Counted from the stretch's first letter, positions 1 to 11,828 are shown. The stretch: DNA of 64,000 nt from Emydura subglobosa (GCA_007922225.1 ML679960.1:6736844-6800843), one strand, 5' to 3'. The notes: generated from the sequence alone by a model not told the origin. A program made the numbers and translations.

Positions 1-3000
1 CAAAGCTGTTTTCTTTTTTAGTAGGTATAACTTATTCCTCAATTGTTTTTAAGGTGTAATGTTAATAGAAGTAATCATATGCTCCTTTATCAACATTTTC
101 TTAATTGTCACCCACAATTATTTACATACACAATTATTTACATTACACAAAAACAGCATTTTCCTTGCAGCCAGGCAGTTGGGGTGATGTCACTCACATA
201 ATTTATGATATGACTAATTAAAATAAATGAGCTTGCTATAATGTTCTCTGTACTATTTGCTGGATGAAAGTTATTAAAATATTTAATGCTGCAACAATAA
301 ACTTCGTATGCAAAGTAATAATAAGCATGCATATTTAATGTGATGCTAATCTGCTTTCTGCCAAAGTTGAAGTAGTTTTAGAACTTCTTATTGTCAGCAG
401 AATGTTTGTACATTTTGGGTTATGTTTTTCAAAAGAATTCTCTGGATTTAGCTTGTCCCAAGCAGCGTCTTCACGTATACATTCCAGCCAAGCCCATCCT
501 TCAGATGGCGTTATCTTTATCTTAAACCATACATATGGGTCTATATAGACTTCTAAATGTAACACACTACGTTGATATCACACATTATTTTTCTTAGATA
601 GTCGGAGATAAGAAATTATTAACTGAGTAACAAATGTTAAAGAACATTGGAGCTGTCAATGTTTCCAATGTTTGTTTTTTAATGTCGTTTTCACAAAGTG
701 CTGTAGGTTATTTTGTGCTAACTACATAAATGACTCTGTCACCACTGTATATGAAGCACTATGGAAAAATGCATTACTGTGCTTTATCATAGTCATTGAA
801 GGGCACAGAGCTCAAAATGGCTGATAGAAGTCACCAAGTCTTCCGTCATCATCAAACTTAGACTAATAAATGCCTCTTGTTACAAATCCTGTAATATATA
901 CTGCTGATATGTGATCATTCTGCTAGCACAAAGCATCAAACTAATTAGCAACAGTACACATGCAAATGATGCTGTTCATTTTAAAGAACTTTGCATAATA
1001 CCCCTATGATTAGTAAGGCAATTACAATATCAGTTGCATGTCATTATTAATCATTTTAATAACTTCGGTACTCTAAGTTTAGCTCGTTTTAAAGTACTAA
1101 ATCTATTTTTTTTCTTTCTATAATATCCATCAAGCACTTCAGATTCTTGTCCCCCTTTTTTTCCTCAGCCTTATTTTTTTTCTCTTTGTCTTTATTCATT
1201 TTTCAGGTGAATGATGCCAGCCATATAATAAATATTTTTTAACCTGAACTGCTTATGAATAACACTAGGTAGATCTGCAATATGCAAAAGAAATGGTTGA
1301 CGAACAGACACATCTTTATGATTTGCTAATTCGAGCCTTTTAGATCATTTGATTTAATGAGTTTCTTTTATTGTATTTTAAGCATAAAGGGGAGAGGAGA
1401 AATGCTTAAATCTAAACCAATGAAGGGAAAGGCATTAAAAAAGAACCCACACAAAATTTCAAGCACACATAGCAATGTAATGAGTTCAGACCATTGTTTA
1501 CTGCTCCTTGGCACAGGAGAGTAAGATTTGGGTCTATGGTTACTAAGGCAAGTACACCTCAGTGCTGTATCTACAGGGCTACATTCTGAGAGACAAAATG
1601 TATTTTACCAGAGCTGCATGGAAAAGCATCTGGAGAAAAGTACCCATCAGTAGGCCTTCCAGCTAACTGTGTGTGCAGAATCTATGGTGTGCTCTACATA
1701 TAATGAAGTTCCACACTTAACCTACTGATTTCCTTAGCTTACTAATTTAAAAAATTACAATACGTACTATCTTCAGGAGAGAGAGCTGGTTTACCTTTGC
1801 AGCCCTCCCTCCTTTTCTCATATTTTCCTTTCATGTGACTTCAGACCCTGTGCTGAAATAAGAGAGAAAAGCCAAAGATATTGCAGCTAGAGATTCGCTG
1901 TAGGTGCAAGGGGTGAACCTTTTATGGTTTGCTTTAGAAGGGCACATGGGATGCAGGTTTAAGTTGGACAGCAAAGGTAGAGGCAGCTTTCAGACACAAT
2001 GCTTACCAAAGTACAGACCTACTGCCATTGAATATGGGCTGTGATCCCCGATGCACCCCTGCACGCTCCTGTGGAGTTCTGTTGAATTCACTGGGACTTT
2101 ATATAGGCAGGACTCAGTGTCTACATTTCCAAAAAATGCTTCGTCTGAGAAGCAGACTAGATGGTTGGCTCCTCCCACTCCCTGCTACTCCCTGTCTACT
2201 TGTTCGCATTGGGAAATAGCAAGTCAGTAGTCTTTGCTCTCTAACCCACATCTGGACTCAGAATCTGAGCTGAGGAGTATGGTGGGGGGGACTTTCTCCC
2301 TTATTTCCCTGAGTGGCCATGTGAGGCCATGTCTCTTTTTTTCACCCCTGAGAAATTCTGTGTGTTTCTCAGATGGCAGATTGGTGCCTGCTATGTGCTC
2401 TCTCCTCCAATGAGCATCCCTAACAGCCACTGTTTTTTATTCTAAAATGTTACTGTAGATTTCAGATAGTTACCGAGAAATTGGAGCAAAGTGAGTGTTC
2501 AGAAAAGGTATTTTCCCATTTTGCTGCTTGTCTTTGAGCTTTAAATCACATACCAAAGCACATTCCTGGTATTCACATCTCTATAGCGAATCAACATGGA
2601 TATTTTAGATACTACAGCATTTTGCAATGCCTCAATTTTGTTACTTTCTTTTCCCCAAAGATGACAATTTAAGTAGAGCAAGAGATACAGGTAGTCATTT
2701 TTTAACTTGTTCTTCTGTTCAGGCTGCATGATGCAGGCTTGATAGGGAACAATGCTTTAGTAAAGAGTAGAAAAAAGGCTAAACATCACCATGTTCTGTA
2801 GCAATACTCTTTTATACCCTTGTTCACATACTTTTCAAGTCAGTGCATTCTTCAGTAAATTCTTAGTTACTAGGAGTTAATTCTTGGTTGGTTCTATCAG
2901 CACTATTTACTATATGCAAACAATATGGTATAACTAATTGCTCTCAAACTGCAGTTTTAAGAGCTACAATAACTAGACCTAAAATTTGATCAGTGTTTAC

Positions 3001-3089
3001 AGTTAAGTTTTTATAATAGGCTACTATGGAAACTTTTGAAGACTGCCATAAGATTCTCTCCTTTTTCTCTTTCAAATCCCTGACTTTAA
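1..3089. other. AT-rich non-coding stretch, no gene seen
   Basis: Only short open frames occur and none resembles a known protein. A weak palindromic-repeat remnant may lie near 2050-2120, where a CTGTGGAGTTCTGTTG-like core is followed by CACTGGGACTTTATATAGG. Nothing else is recognised. Confidence 0.6.
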
Positions 3090-3372
3090 ACTAGAGCTGT
3101 TCAGAGGAGAGCAATACCCCTTTTGTGGCACCTTTCAAGGTTTCAAAACTTATTTTTGTGATGCATTGGAACAAAAGCAAAATCTTCTGAATGTTTTTAT
3201 GCAATAGAATTGTGTTGGCTGAGCATTTCTAGTTTCTCTCTCTCTGCCATCTTAATCAAAATTTTGTCTTTTTCATCAAAACCAATACATTTCCACAAAA
3301 CGTTTTGGCTTCAATGAAAAAGCATATTCTGGAGAAATTTTATTTTGTTGAAAATAACAACCAGTTCTACTT
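3090..3372. mobile_element. Short palindromic DNA-transposon-like element
   Basis: The left end reads AAACTAGAGCTGTTC and the right end reads AACCAGTTCTACTTT, which are imperfect inverted repeats. The right part is rich in TTTTG/GAAAA motifs (for example TTTTGTTGAAAAT). This matches my recollection of a common reptile non-autonomous repeat ending in ACCAGCTCTA. A related right end occurs near 31735-31768. No coding capacity is present. Confidence 0.45.
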
Positions 3373-3458
3373 TAAATCAGCCTGTCCTTCCTTCTAACTA
3401 ATGGATTGTAGGCACCATTCTCTCCAGAGCCCATCCATAATGCTCCAGGGAGTGATGG

Positions 3459-3552
3459 TTATTATTTTGCTACTGATGCAGTTCCTAAAGCATGATTTAG
3501 GAAGCAAATAAGAGACATAGTATCTTGCCCCATAGAGCTTACAATCTGGTTT
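3459..3552 (-). mobile_element. L2 LINE 3' end, decayed
   Basis: The segment opens with a TTATTATTT-type tail and closes with CCCCATAGAGCTTACAATCT. Its reverse complement reads AGATTGTAAGCTCTATGGGG, the typical 3' untranslated end of vertebrate L2 elements. The element is heavily 5' truncated and carries no coding sequence. Confidence 0.5.
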
Positions 3553-5352
3553 TAGACATGATGTAATGAGTAAGAGCAGTAAGCAAGCTGAGGGGAAAGA
3601 AAAGGGGAAAGGGAGGATAAAGCTTAGAATACTAATGTTTCTTGGTACTTAGGTTCACTATGAATGTCTCAGTGGTACCACTGTCTCTCTTTTATTTTTA
3701 ATATTTTTTCTTGTCTTTTCCTTTTTCTCACTCCCTCCTTTGCCTCTTCTTTTATGTGGGAGGGGAGAGGACACTGAACTAACGTAAGTGAACCAATTTG
3801 GATAAAACTGGTAGAAGACAATGTGATGCACACTGTGAACAGAATGTTCCAGAACATTACTAGTCCCTGCTGGCAAAGAGAGTGACAGGATTAGCCCCCC
3901 TCCAATTTGGATCCTGTGAGAGGCAGCACATTGACGGCTACTAGACGATCACTCTGGTGCTCTTTTTGCTAGTGCACAGAATACACATAATAACAGAAAA
4001 AGCCCAGCTAATTGTGTTACTCATTGTAATGAATCCAATGCACATATGCCAAGATAGGAGATAGTGTGCATTGGCTTCTCTCCCAAGAGTAAGTCACAAG
4101 TTCATTTTATATTTTTTTAAATATTTTGCAGCAGAAACTGGATGGGAAAAAATGCAGGCCTGGAATCTTCAGGGTATGACTGAAAGTATGGGGAAACTGT
4201 CATATGTAGAACATTTTCCTTTTCACGATAACATGGATCTTGTTACATTTATCATTCAGGATAAATTTTAGATACTTTCTGTATAAAAATTCAGCACCCT
4301 GCTCTGATACTGCTGCATGCACAGAACTGGCAGGCTTCAATGGCAGCTCCATATGTGCAGTAGCTACAAAATTGGGACCAAAATGTTTTTACTGCATTTA
4401 GACATATTTGGGTTGTTGCCATTGTAGGTCTGTGTTTAGGCCCTATATATTCATCAGAGTCCTTTTTAAAAGTTTTGCTTCCACTTTCTAACTAAGTTAC
4501 ACATTGATTCAAAGGAGCTCTTGGTTTGCCAGTGGTTTCTGAAGTTAAACACCTTACAAACAGGAATTAGGATTCATTAACCTCCAAGACAGTCTCTTAA
4601 ATTTTGCTATATCAAAAGAGAGACATGGCCATTTCTGTAACTTCTTGTAAACATAGGTCACATTTATTCAAATCTATCACCAATTGAGACTCATAACTTA
4701 CACTAACCCCTCAAATTGCCCATTTTCCTTTGTCATCTATACACAGAAAATTGCTGCAAAATGATCACCTTTCACATTCAAGTCATTGTTCCTTTCTGGA
4801 TTGGACCCATGTGCAAATCAACAAAGAGGCAAGAAGTATTACAAATTAGACTTTCAGATTGTGATATAATATTGATAGAAAAATGAAAATGTAAAAGATA
4901 GCAGCCATCTGTTGTTTAAACCAACCAAATTGTATGTGATTGTAATTGCTCTGTAAGGATTGTGCCTTTAGAAACAAACACATGTACATTTGTCGATGGT
5001 AGAGGCTTTCTCTAACTGCAGTAGGATGGGTATTCATTGTCCTACCTTTCTCTACCCGTGCAGCATTTTGAAAAATAATGATTCCAACAAAAAACATGAA
5101 GATTTTAAACAATGTACCCCATTGATGTATCCTCTTTACATTTCTTCCTAAAATGGACAAACGGTTCTGATATTATACAACAATCAGCTGATAGACGGAT
5201 CATATACAGAAGTATGTAACAGGCTACTCACTAATTGACACAGTTGATTCCCATGTTTCCTGCAATTTGGTATTCTCAATTATAGACAATTGACTGCAGA
5301 AGAAAATCCAAATATGAAAAAAAGTGCACATGCATTAGAGGTCAAGAAAAAG
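3553..5352. other. Non-coding stretch, no gene seen
   Basis: There are pyrimidine-rich runs near 3690-3760 and ordinary AT-rich sequence. A 104-codon minus-strand open frame at 4846-5160 shows no domain, signal peptide or biased composition that would support a real protein. No repeats are recognised. Confidence 0.55.
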
Positions 5353-5529
5353 TCACTTGGGTTTATTGAATCTCAACCCTTCAAATTCTTTCATGCGCAT
5401 GTTAGATTCAGAGGCCTCCAATTTGGAGACATCAAAATCATCTGAGGTCAAAAGTTTCATTTGATAGATAGTAGCAAAATTTCCAAAGGCAGGTAAGCAC
5501 ACCGCAGATACTGCAACTGGTAGCCAAAT
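5353..5529 (-). CDS. Possible terminal coding exon or pseudogene fragment
   Basis: On the minus strand a splice-acceptor-like tract, CTGTCCTTTGTGCAG, ends at 5530. It is followed by 58 open codons and a TGA stop at 5353-5355. The peptide begins IWLPVAVSAVCLPAFGNF, which is hydrophobic and membrane-like, and then turns polar, with VSKLE about two-thirds along and FNKPK at the extreme end. Sideroflexin carriers of the mitochondrial inner membrane also end with a hydrophobic segment, a (V/I)SxLE motif and a final (F/Y)NKGL, so a distant sideroflexin-like end is possible. The match is weak and the family's FPQ motif is not intact. The open frame continues upstream of the acceptor to 5604, so the splice site is not required. 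No companion exon is recognised in the window, so a chance open frame is the main alternative. Confidence 0.22.
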   Translation of the reverse strand: MWLPVAVSAVCLPAFGNFATIYQMKLLTSDDFDVSKLEASESNMRMKEFEGLRFNKPK

Positions 5530-6083
5530 CTGCACAAAGGACAGACTGCTCTCAACTACCATTAGTACAATATATCTAATTACATTCCTAGACAAAATCT
5601 CCATTTAGATGGAGTTAAGATTGAGAGTACATATCAATAATTTTGGATAAAAACAAACTTTTTGTAAGAGTTAGGATTAAATTTAAAAGAAATACAAACA
5701 TTTAAATTATGGAATTGCAAATTTAGGGTACCCAACCAGCCTTAATGTTGCTGTGTAATAACACTATGCAATAACCAGACAACTGTGATTAGTGAATTAT
5801 AGCATGGGTGGTCCATGATTAGATTAAACTCGTTTTTTAAAGACACTTTGGATTTTTTTTCTCTTTAAGTTCAAACATTCTCAACACTTCTGACTTTACG
5901 AACTACACCTGTGTGATGCACAACAACCATAAGGCAGGCATCTTGGCCATACCAAGAATCCTAAACCATTGTGATATTAGAGGTAACTCAATCAACCATC
6001 ACCCTTATTCTACAGCTAATTTGCATACCACAACTTCATTAGTTGTTTGAGAGAAACTGCACAGATGTATGGATGGATTACTT

Positions 6084-6240
6084 GACCCAACTGCCACACA
6101 AAACCTCCACACAATAAGCACGTACAATAACCCCAAACACACATAGACCCTCACCACAGCACACACCCCTCATTCATCACCCACATAAATCTAGACAAGT
6201 CTTTCAGCACAATGCAACCCACACACATCAACACAACTAG
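6084..6240. other. G-poor, C/A-rich strand-asymmetric block
   Basis: For about 157 bases the plus strand holds very few G residues but many C and A, with repeated ACACA, CACCC and CCACA motifs. Neighbouring sequence is much more balanced. No open frame, simple tandem period or known family is evident. It adjoins a tRNA-like patch at 6245-6296. Confidence 0.5.
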
Positions 6241-6244
6241 CACA

Positions 6245-6296
6245 TGTGGTTAAGGCTCTTTTTGTTTAGAATATCACCAGGTTCAATACTCGTTTG
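6245..6296 (+). other. tRNA-like patch (possible SINE head or tRNA relic)
   Basis: TGTGGTTAAGGC resembles a D-arm/A-box, and GGTTCAATACTC lies downstream at B-box spacing; the vertebrate consensus is GGTTCRANTCC. No complete cloverleaf, acceptor-stem pairing or termination signal is convincing. A decayed tRNA-derived SINE or chance similarity are both possible. Confidence 0.2.
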
Positions 6297-6484
6297 AAGT
6301 CTGTTACTGTCTGGTTTTTAAGTTCTGAACCATTTTTAGTTATTTTAAACACACAATTTTATGAATTACATCCGTGTGACAGCATGGCCTTTCCGCTATT
6401 AGTGTGAGAATAATTCCCGAGAAGATGGACTGATGGGAAGAGTGCAGGTGAGACAATCAAAGGTGGCTGTCTAGCAGAGTAGAG

Positions 6485-6545
6485 CACTGGTCCATGGCTA
6501 GGGCTCCTAGGCACTCCAGTGATACACAAAATAATAAATAAATAT
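6485..6545 (+). mobile_element. L2 LINE 3' terminal fragment
   Basis: The segment GGTCCATGGCTAGGGCTCCT followed by AGGCACTCCAGTGATACAC and an AATAATAAATAAAT tail matches the recalled extreme 3' end of reptile L2-type repeats. Only about 60 bases remain. Confidence 0.5.
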
Positions 6546-7074
6546 ATTACATGACTCTTTAGTTTATTACATGGACCTCAACTCCACATATATAGCATGT
6601 TTGTGCGTATACAGCATGTCTATGGAACACATTATTTGGGGCTTTCTCAGTGTTGTGCTTTCAAAGCATACTGAATGTTGCAAGATTAAAAAAAAAACAA
6701 AAAAAAAAACCTACTGAGAACATCGGCTCTCGTAGTAAATGAGTAAACTAGTAAACATGTTAAAATCCCTTTAAATAGTAGTAATTGCCAAACTAGTTCA
6801 TGTATGCAAAGTGTGACTCTCCCCTCCAGGTTCTCTTCTTACCTCTCTTATTGTTTTTTTTCCAGCATATCTTTTTGGACAATCCTCCTCATCCCCTGTC
6901 TAACTTTCTGTGGGAATTCCACATGGCTCTTTCTTTGTTTTCCTTCTCTTCTCCCTATGCAGCTTATCTCTGGGTAATCTCCTCTGCAAACACAAATTCA
7001 ACTACCATCTTTATGTGACTCATAGATCTACCTATCTGTTCCACACCTGTCTCCTTTTCTTTCCAAACTAAAAT

Positions 7075-7445
7075 CTGGGCCTGTGTCTCTGACATGGCCT
7101 TATGAATGTCTAGCAGTCAGCTCAAGTGCAACATATCTAAAACAGAGCTCTTAATCTTTCTCCCAAGTCCTCCCCACTAACTCCTTTCTTGATCACAATG
7201 GACAGCATTGCCATAGCTACCTGTCACCCAGGCCTGTAACCTGAGCATTATCTTTGTCTTGGACTTCTCTAGGTCTTCACATTCAGGCTATATTTAAATT
7301 TTGCAGATTCTTTCTGCATGACATCCTTAAGATATAGCCTTTCCTATCTATCCAGAGGGCTAAAACTGTTGTCCAACTTCTCATTATTTCATGTCTTGAT
7401 TACTGCAACATCCTTTTCTCTGGCCTTGACAAATACAATTTTGCC
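7075..7445 (+). mobile_element. L2-clade LINE, C-terminal reverse-transcriptase relic
   Basis: Translation across several frame breaks gives segments such as AKTVVQLLIISCLDYCNILF followed by SGLD. This corresponds to the RLDYCNSLLSGL block near the end of L2/CR1-clade reverse transcriptases. Upstream bases around 7130-7170 also read like the NVSKTELLIF-type segment of that domain. Multiple stops and shifts show long decay. The copy is interrupted at its 3' side by a hAT-like fragment. Confidence 0.6.
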
Positions 7446-7447
7446 CC

Positions 7448-7521
7448 ACGTCTTATATAGACGTCTATTACTCCTCCCCCCATCCCAATTTTTCACATTT
7501 CCTGTCTGGTCACCCTACAGG
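7448..7521. mobile_element. hAT-like MITE, truncated right half
   Basis: TCTTATATAG, a CCTCCCCCCATCCCAATTTT tract, and the terminus TGTCTGGTCACCCTA match the right half of the fuller copy at 20038-20150. The left end is missing, and the fragment abuts the L2 relic. Confidence 0.55.
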
Positions 7522-7854
7522 AGGTTCATTTTCAAGTTAACGACAAGTTCAAGGGGTCCAGCTAGCACATGCAATAGCTAGCAGCTGCTTATGATTGATG
7601 TTTATTTTCTGGCAGCATCTCAAACCTTCTTGTGCTTTGTGGGTTTTCCTAATCAAGCAGCTGCATAAGTATGTTGATTAAAAAATAAACACTTGGTTAT
7701 CATGAAAATTAACCCATAATCCTTCATCTTATTAAATAACAAAATCATAGGTATTATTGAGACAGTTGGGAAAAAAACTTAAACCAAAAAGTTAGGTGGC
7801 ATCGTCATGTTCATGGCTATCTCATGCATAAAATTGGATGGAATTAAGAAAATT

Positions 7855-8005
7855 AGAAATATAGATAGAAAATCATGAAAAACTTCTTAGTGAAATTTGT
7901 TAAATGGTAGAATTGCCTCCCAGGGAGGAGGTGAAAGTCCTGTCATCCGAGACATTTAAAATTAGACTAGAAAATAAAATGCAAACAAGAGCCCTGCAGT
8001 GGATG
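7855..8005 (+). mobile_element. CR1 LINE 3' fragment, decayed
   Basis: The run AAAACTTCTTAGTGAAATTT, then GGTAGAATTGCCTCCCAGGG, AGGAGGTGAAAGTCC and GAGACATTTAAAATTAGACT follows the order of the CR1 ORF2 C-terminal / 3' UTR region in sense orientation. No intact frame remains. Confidence 0.6.
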
Positions 8006-8387
8006 GGGTCTGAACTATGAGCTTAATCTGGCAAACTGCTGAGCACCCACAACTCCCTAAGAAGTCAGGAGCAGCTGAGAGTGCTTAATATTTTGTGAAA
8101 TCAAACCCTAAATGACCTAATATGACTTTTTGATCAGTATAATCTTATGATGTGCAATGATGGATTTAAAATTCTTTTTAGGGGGATTTTATTGTATGTT
8201 TACACAATGAAAAATTAAAGCCAATTAAACTTAATTCACTTACTATACAGCTATCCCTGAAGTCATAAGAAGTAAAAGGAAACTAGCAATTTATTTCCTG
8301 TTTATTGTTAATTATTGCTCTTGGCATTTTTGTTAATCATTGGGAAATCTTAAATTTTTCCAAAGAAATTTCCCAAAAAGCAGAGAA

Positions 8388-8416
8388 CATTATCTCTGAA
8401 AACATTATCTCTGAAA
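8388..8416. repeat. Two-copy tandem repeat of about 16 bases
   Basis: ACATTATCTCTGAAA occurs twice head to tail with no spacer. It looks like simple local slippage. Confidence 0.8.
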
Positions 8417-8507
8417 ACTGCAATGATTTATGGCTTTGATGGGGCAATGCAATTTTTTGTATATAAAATTCACTGGCTGAAAGTCGCATGAGATGTTAAA
8501 TCACCAT

Positions 8508-8512
<5 letters not shown>

Positions 8513-8543
<31 letters not shown>
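8513..8543. repeat. Homopolymer T run of 31 bases
   Basis: An uninterrupted run of T, preceded by GATCC and followed by AATGACAAG. It could be the reverse complement of a retroposon poly(A) tail, but no retroposed body is recognised downstream. Length may be unreliable in an assembly. Confidence 0.9.
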
Positions 8544-8546
<3 letters not shown>

Positions 8547-9293
8547 GACAAGATTGAAACATATGAACAGGGAATAAAGACTTATGTATTAAATGGGTTA
8601 TTTTCTCTATCAGTTTGTTGCTCAGTTAGGGAGTTAACTGCATGAGCACCTGCAACAAGACCTGACAATAATCAGATCAGTATTCATTACAGAGGAGAAA
8701 TGTATGCTGAAATGCGGGAATGGTTTGGTCTCTTGCCATCATAAATCATCTTCTTTACAATGTCCATATTATTAACAAAGAGAACCTAGCAAAGTTATTA
8801 CATTAGTTTTGACTAGATTCTACCATCCATGGACTAGTTCTCTAGAATCTGTATACCTCAAGAGATTTCTGTTCTCTTCTGTTGCCTGGTTAATCTTATT
8901 CAGTCCCAGATTTTATACATAAATACATATTTTCCCCCTTGAAATGGAGTTAATTATCCACACACAAAAATTCCTAGATTCTTTACAATAATGACTAGCT
9001 GGAGTGGAGAACTACAGTCTTATTCTCAATAATATAGTTTTGAATTTGATCATTAAGCAATCCTCCATAATTGTATGCTGCTAATATTTATGGTTTAGTA
9101 AACCTTGCACCTCCACATCTCTCATCTTATGGTCATCAAAAAGTACAACATCACGGGGTGCAAAATCCAGCCTAATAACTTGAAAAAAATACATTTAAAA
9201 TTAGACATATGGTTCTGTACATTGATAGATGAATACAAATGTAAACACACAAAGCTGTGGTGTTTGATTCTTCGTTATTTCCCTGGTAAGTAT
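8544..9293. other. Non-coding stretch, no gene seen
   Basis: AT-rich sequence with no supported open frame and no recognised repeat. Confidence 0.5.
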
Positions 9294-11581
9294 AGGTATG
9301 TCTACACTTGCGACTGTACACGGTTACATGTGCATTGTTGTGCCGTAACCCCATTTTTATTCACATCTGAAACCCTTTCCTGAAGGACGGTCTAGTACAT
9401 GAAAGCTAGAACACATGAGGGATGTGTGTATGTACATGCCTCCTCTGTGGCATGGCCTTATACCTATTTTATAGTACAGTGTGGATGGGAGCAAGGGGAG
9501 TGTATCAGGTTGTGGATATCGATAGTCCTCCAGGGACATTCCACATGCATTGATCTCTTTGCTCCTTAGCCCCCCTTCCCAACCCTTTGCCAGTAGTAGT
9601 AATGACCTGTGCTGAGCACTTCAGCTAGTATATATTGATCAGTAAAGGGGATCATGGTCCGAGACCAGCCGCCTGGTCTCTGAAGCACACTCAGGTGCTG
9701 ATCAATGTCAGAGGACACGATCCTCCACATCTTTGCTTGCATTGGCAGGAACACTTATTTGTACCTGGAGATTTCACGGGAGCTGGAAGAGACTGGCATT
9801 CAATGGACTCTGTCCCGATGCCAAGAGCATAGGAAGCACTTCAGGCTCCTATACCAGAGACTGAAGGACTCCAACAGTTGCTTTGGGGGGGGACCTAGCA
9901 CATGCCCATGCTTCAATGAGCTGGACCAGGGGTTCTCAAGGGTTATGAGTACGGACGCTGAAGTGACTCTCAACTACCAGCCTCATCATACGACAGGATG
10001 CCAATGAGAGGCAAGGTGAGGAGGCAACAGTGACTTTGGAGGAAGTGCTAGAGGAGGCTACACAAGACATGGAGAAAGAGGAGCATACCTCTGCTTGATG
10101 GACCCAGTTGAGAAAGCCCTCTTCTCCCCTCCCCCTGTGGATCCTGCAGATCCAGAATTCAATGCTGGTAACTTTTACGGTGGACCCCCGTCCTCTTCGA
10201 CAATATTCCCTTTTGCTCTGGTGCTACATGCCTCAACCCACCCCAGCCACTACCATCCCACCTTTGCTCCATCCTGCCATGGTCCTGGAGCAACACACAG
10301 CTGTAAATCAATTATTTTATTGAAATCCCATGAACCACTGTAACGAATTTAGCAGAAGGTATAACAAGTTATTAATTAGCAGCCACTGTGCCCCTGTGTC
10401 TGTACATTTCTCGGCCAGCACTGACAGCAATAGCCCTGAGCCATGCGAAAAGGTGGGAAGGGCCATGTTTTAAAAGGGCCCAGGTGGGGAAAGAACAGTT
10501 TCATAACACTTACGGTTGTGCAAAAACCCAATGCCATCCCTCTCCCACCCCTCACCCTCTGCCTTTCTTTCATCTTATGACTAGGAGCTGCCTTGAAAGG
10601 GATTGGGTTGGCTTGTGGGTTGTGTAAGCATGCCTAGATCTGGGAAGGTGTAGGGAACTGTTTAGTTGTCCAAGAAAATTCAGAGCAGCCCATTCTCCCT
10701 GTGACTATTCCATATTTTTTGTACCATTCCCAGTCGCTAGTATCTGTCCCCCCTTCCCCACACTGAGCCATTTTGCAGAAGCTGGGAGAAGCAGGGGTGC
10801 ATAAAGCATCTGCTCCAACAGTTGCATAAACACAATGCCATTACTCTTAGCAGCGGAGAGGTGACTGGCTTGCAGAGTTAATACCAAACTTCAGGGACAA
10901 AAATACACTACTTGGAGTCACTCTCTTTTTTCCACGGTCATTTCAATGCAGTTCTCTGGACTCAGGGCTAGACTTTCTGGTGATGCAGAGGAGTTAGGAG
11001 TGGGTGGATGTTTTCTGTGGTTCTTTGTTCCTCTTCCCCTCCATCTGATAGCTTAAAACACAATCAAGTTCCTCTTGAGTTTCCACCCAGTCCTGCAAGC
11101 GTAATTCAGTACATTTTTGGTGTAGCAGAAGTTCAGATTGGTTCTTCAGGTTTAATGGCAAAGAGAATGTGCTTGGGCCAACTTCTTAGCTCAGAAGACC
11201 CTTCCAATCAGCAATATGTAGATGGGTCACCATTAGCAGAAACGTCTCTCTGGCATAGGTGGCTGGATGTCCTCCCAGTACTAGAAGGCCACTTCTCTTT
11301 TCCATTCTGGAACCTTCAGAAGTATTACAGCAGTGTACAGTACCAGCATCACACAGCAAAGCAGTTCCCAGAGTGTCTTTTGTGATTCAGGAGACTCTGG
11401 GATATCGTCCCTGAGACAAGAGCACTATCGCCGCATATCAAAAAGGTGTATTGAGGACACGGGTATATGCCTGTGAATAGTGTGCTTGGCAAATGTGGAC
11501 ACGGGGTGCAGGTACAGGGTACATGTGCTAGCAATACCTGGACAAGCACCCAGAGACTCATGCCAGTGTAGATGTAGTCTA
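9294..11581 (+). mobile_element. PIF/Harbinger-like DNA transposon relic, about 2.3 kb
   Basis: The left end AGGTATGTCTACACT and the reverse complement of the right end, AGACTACATCTACACT, are imperfect inverted repeats. They match the (TTA)GGGTATGTCTACACT type termini recalled for reptile PIF/Harbinger elements. Between them lies a broken Myb/SANT-like domain gene, which is the typical accessory DNA-binding partner of Harbinger transposases. GC content and open-frame density are higher than in flanking DNA. No DDE transposase domain is recognised in 10.1-11.5 kb, so the copy looks non-autonomous or too decayed. The target duplication is not clean (TAA is seen on the right only), so the exact ends are inferred. 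Confidence 0.6.
9671..10094 (+). pseudogene. Myb/SANT-like (trihelix) DNA-binding protein, frameshifted
   Basis: The first helix region reads AAWSLKHTQVLINVRG in one frame. The rest continues one frame over from about 9705 as EDTILHIFACIGRNTYLYLE, ISRELEETGIQWTLSRCQEH and RKHFRLLYQRLKDSNSCFGG, ending in CPCFNELDQGFSR. This order, with the initial Trp, the (Y)xEISRxLxxxG segment, the CxxxxKxLxxxYxxxK-like helix and a terminal FxELDxxL, fits the Myb/SANT-like domain of Harbinger accessory proteins and the related ZSCAN29/MSANTD-type proteins annotated many times in turtles. A single-base shift near 9702-9712 breaks the gene and a TGA follows at 10005. Downstream bases in another frame give an acidic VTLEEVLEEATQDMEKEE, a plausible tail. 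It sits inside the element bounded at 9294 and 11581. The domain call is good; function in this copy is very unlikely. Confidence 0.65.
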
Positions 11582-11796
11582 ATTTTGGTGCTTTCAGAAA
11601 TATTATGTCCTTTTCAGGCTTGACAGTAGAAGCTGGTAGTTTTATAAAGGCAAGTTGAATAATCTATGAGGCATGCACACCGACAAAATAATTATGATCA
11701 GAAGGTTCCACTTTAATGACATATAAATATTTATATACACGTAATACGAAAATAATTTCATTTCTTATGAAACATTTGGTACGGCATATGTACCCT

Positions 11797-11828
11797 AAAA
11801 GTATATTCTGATAAAAGTATATTCTGCT
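11797..11828. repeat. Two-copy tandem 16-mer
   Basis: AAAAGTATATTCTGAT is followed at once by AAAAGTATATTCTGCT. A simple local duplication. Confidence 0.8.

Noticed and set aside
4846..5160. 104-codon minus-strand open frame next to the possible terminal exon
   Set aside because: No similarity, no splice signals linking it to 5353-5529, and chance frames of this size are expected in AT-rich DNA of this length.
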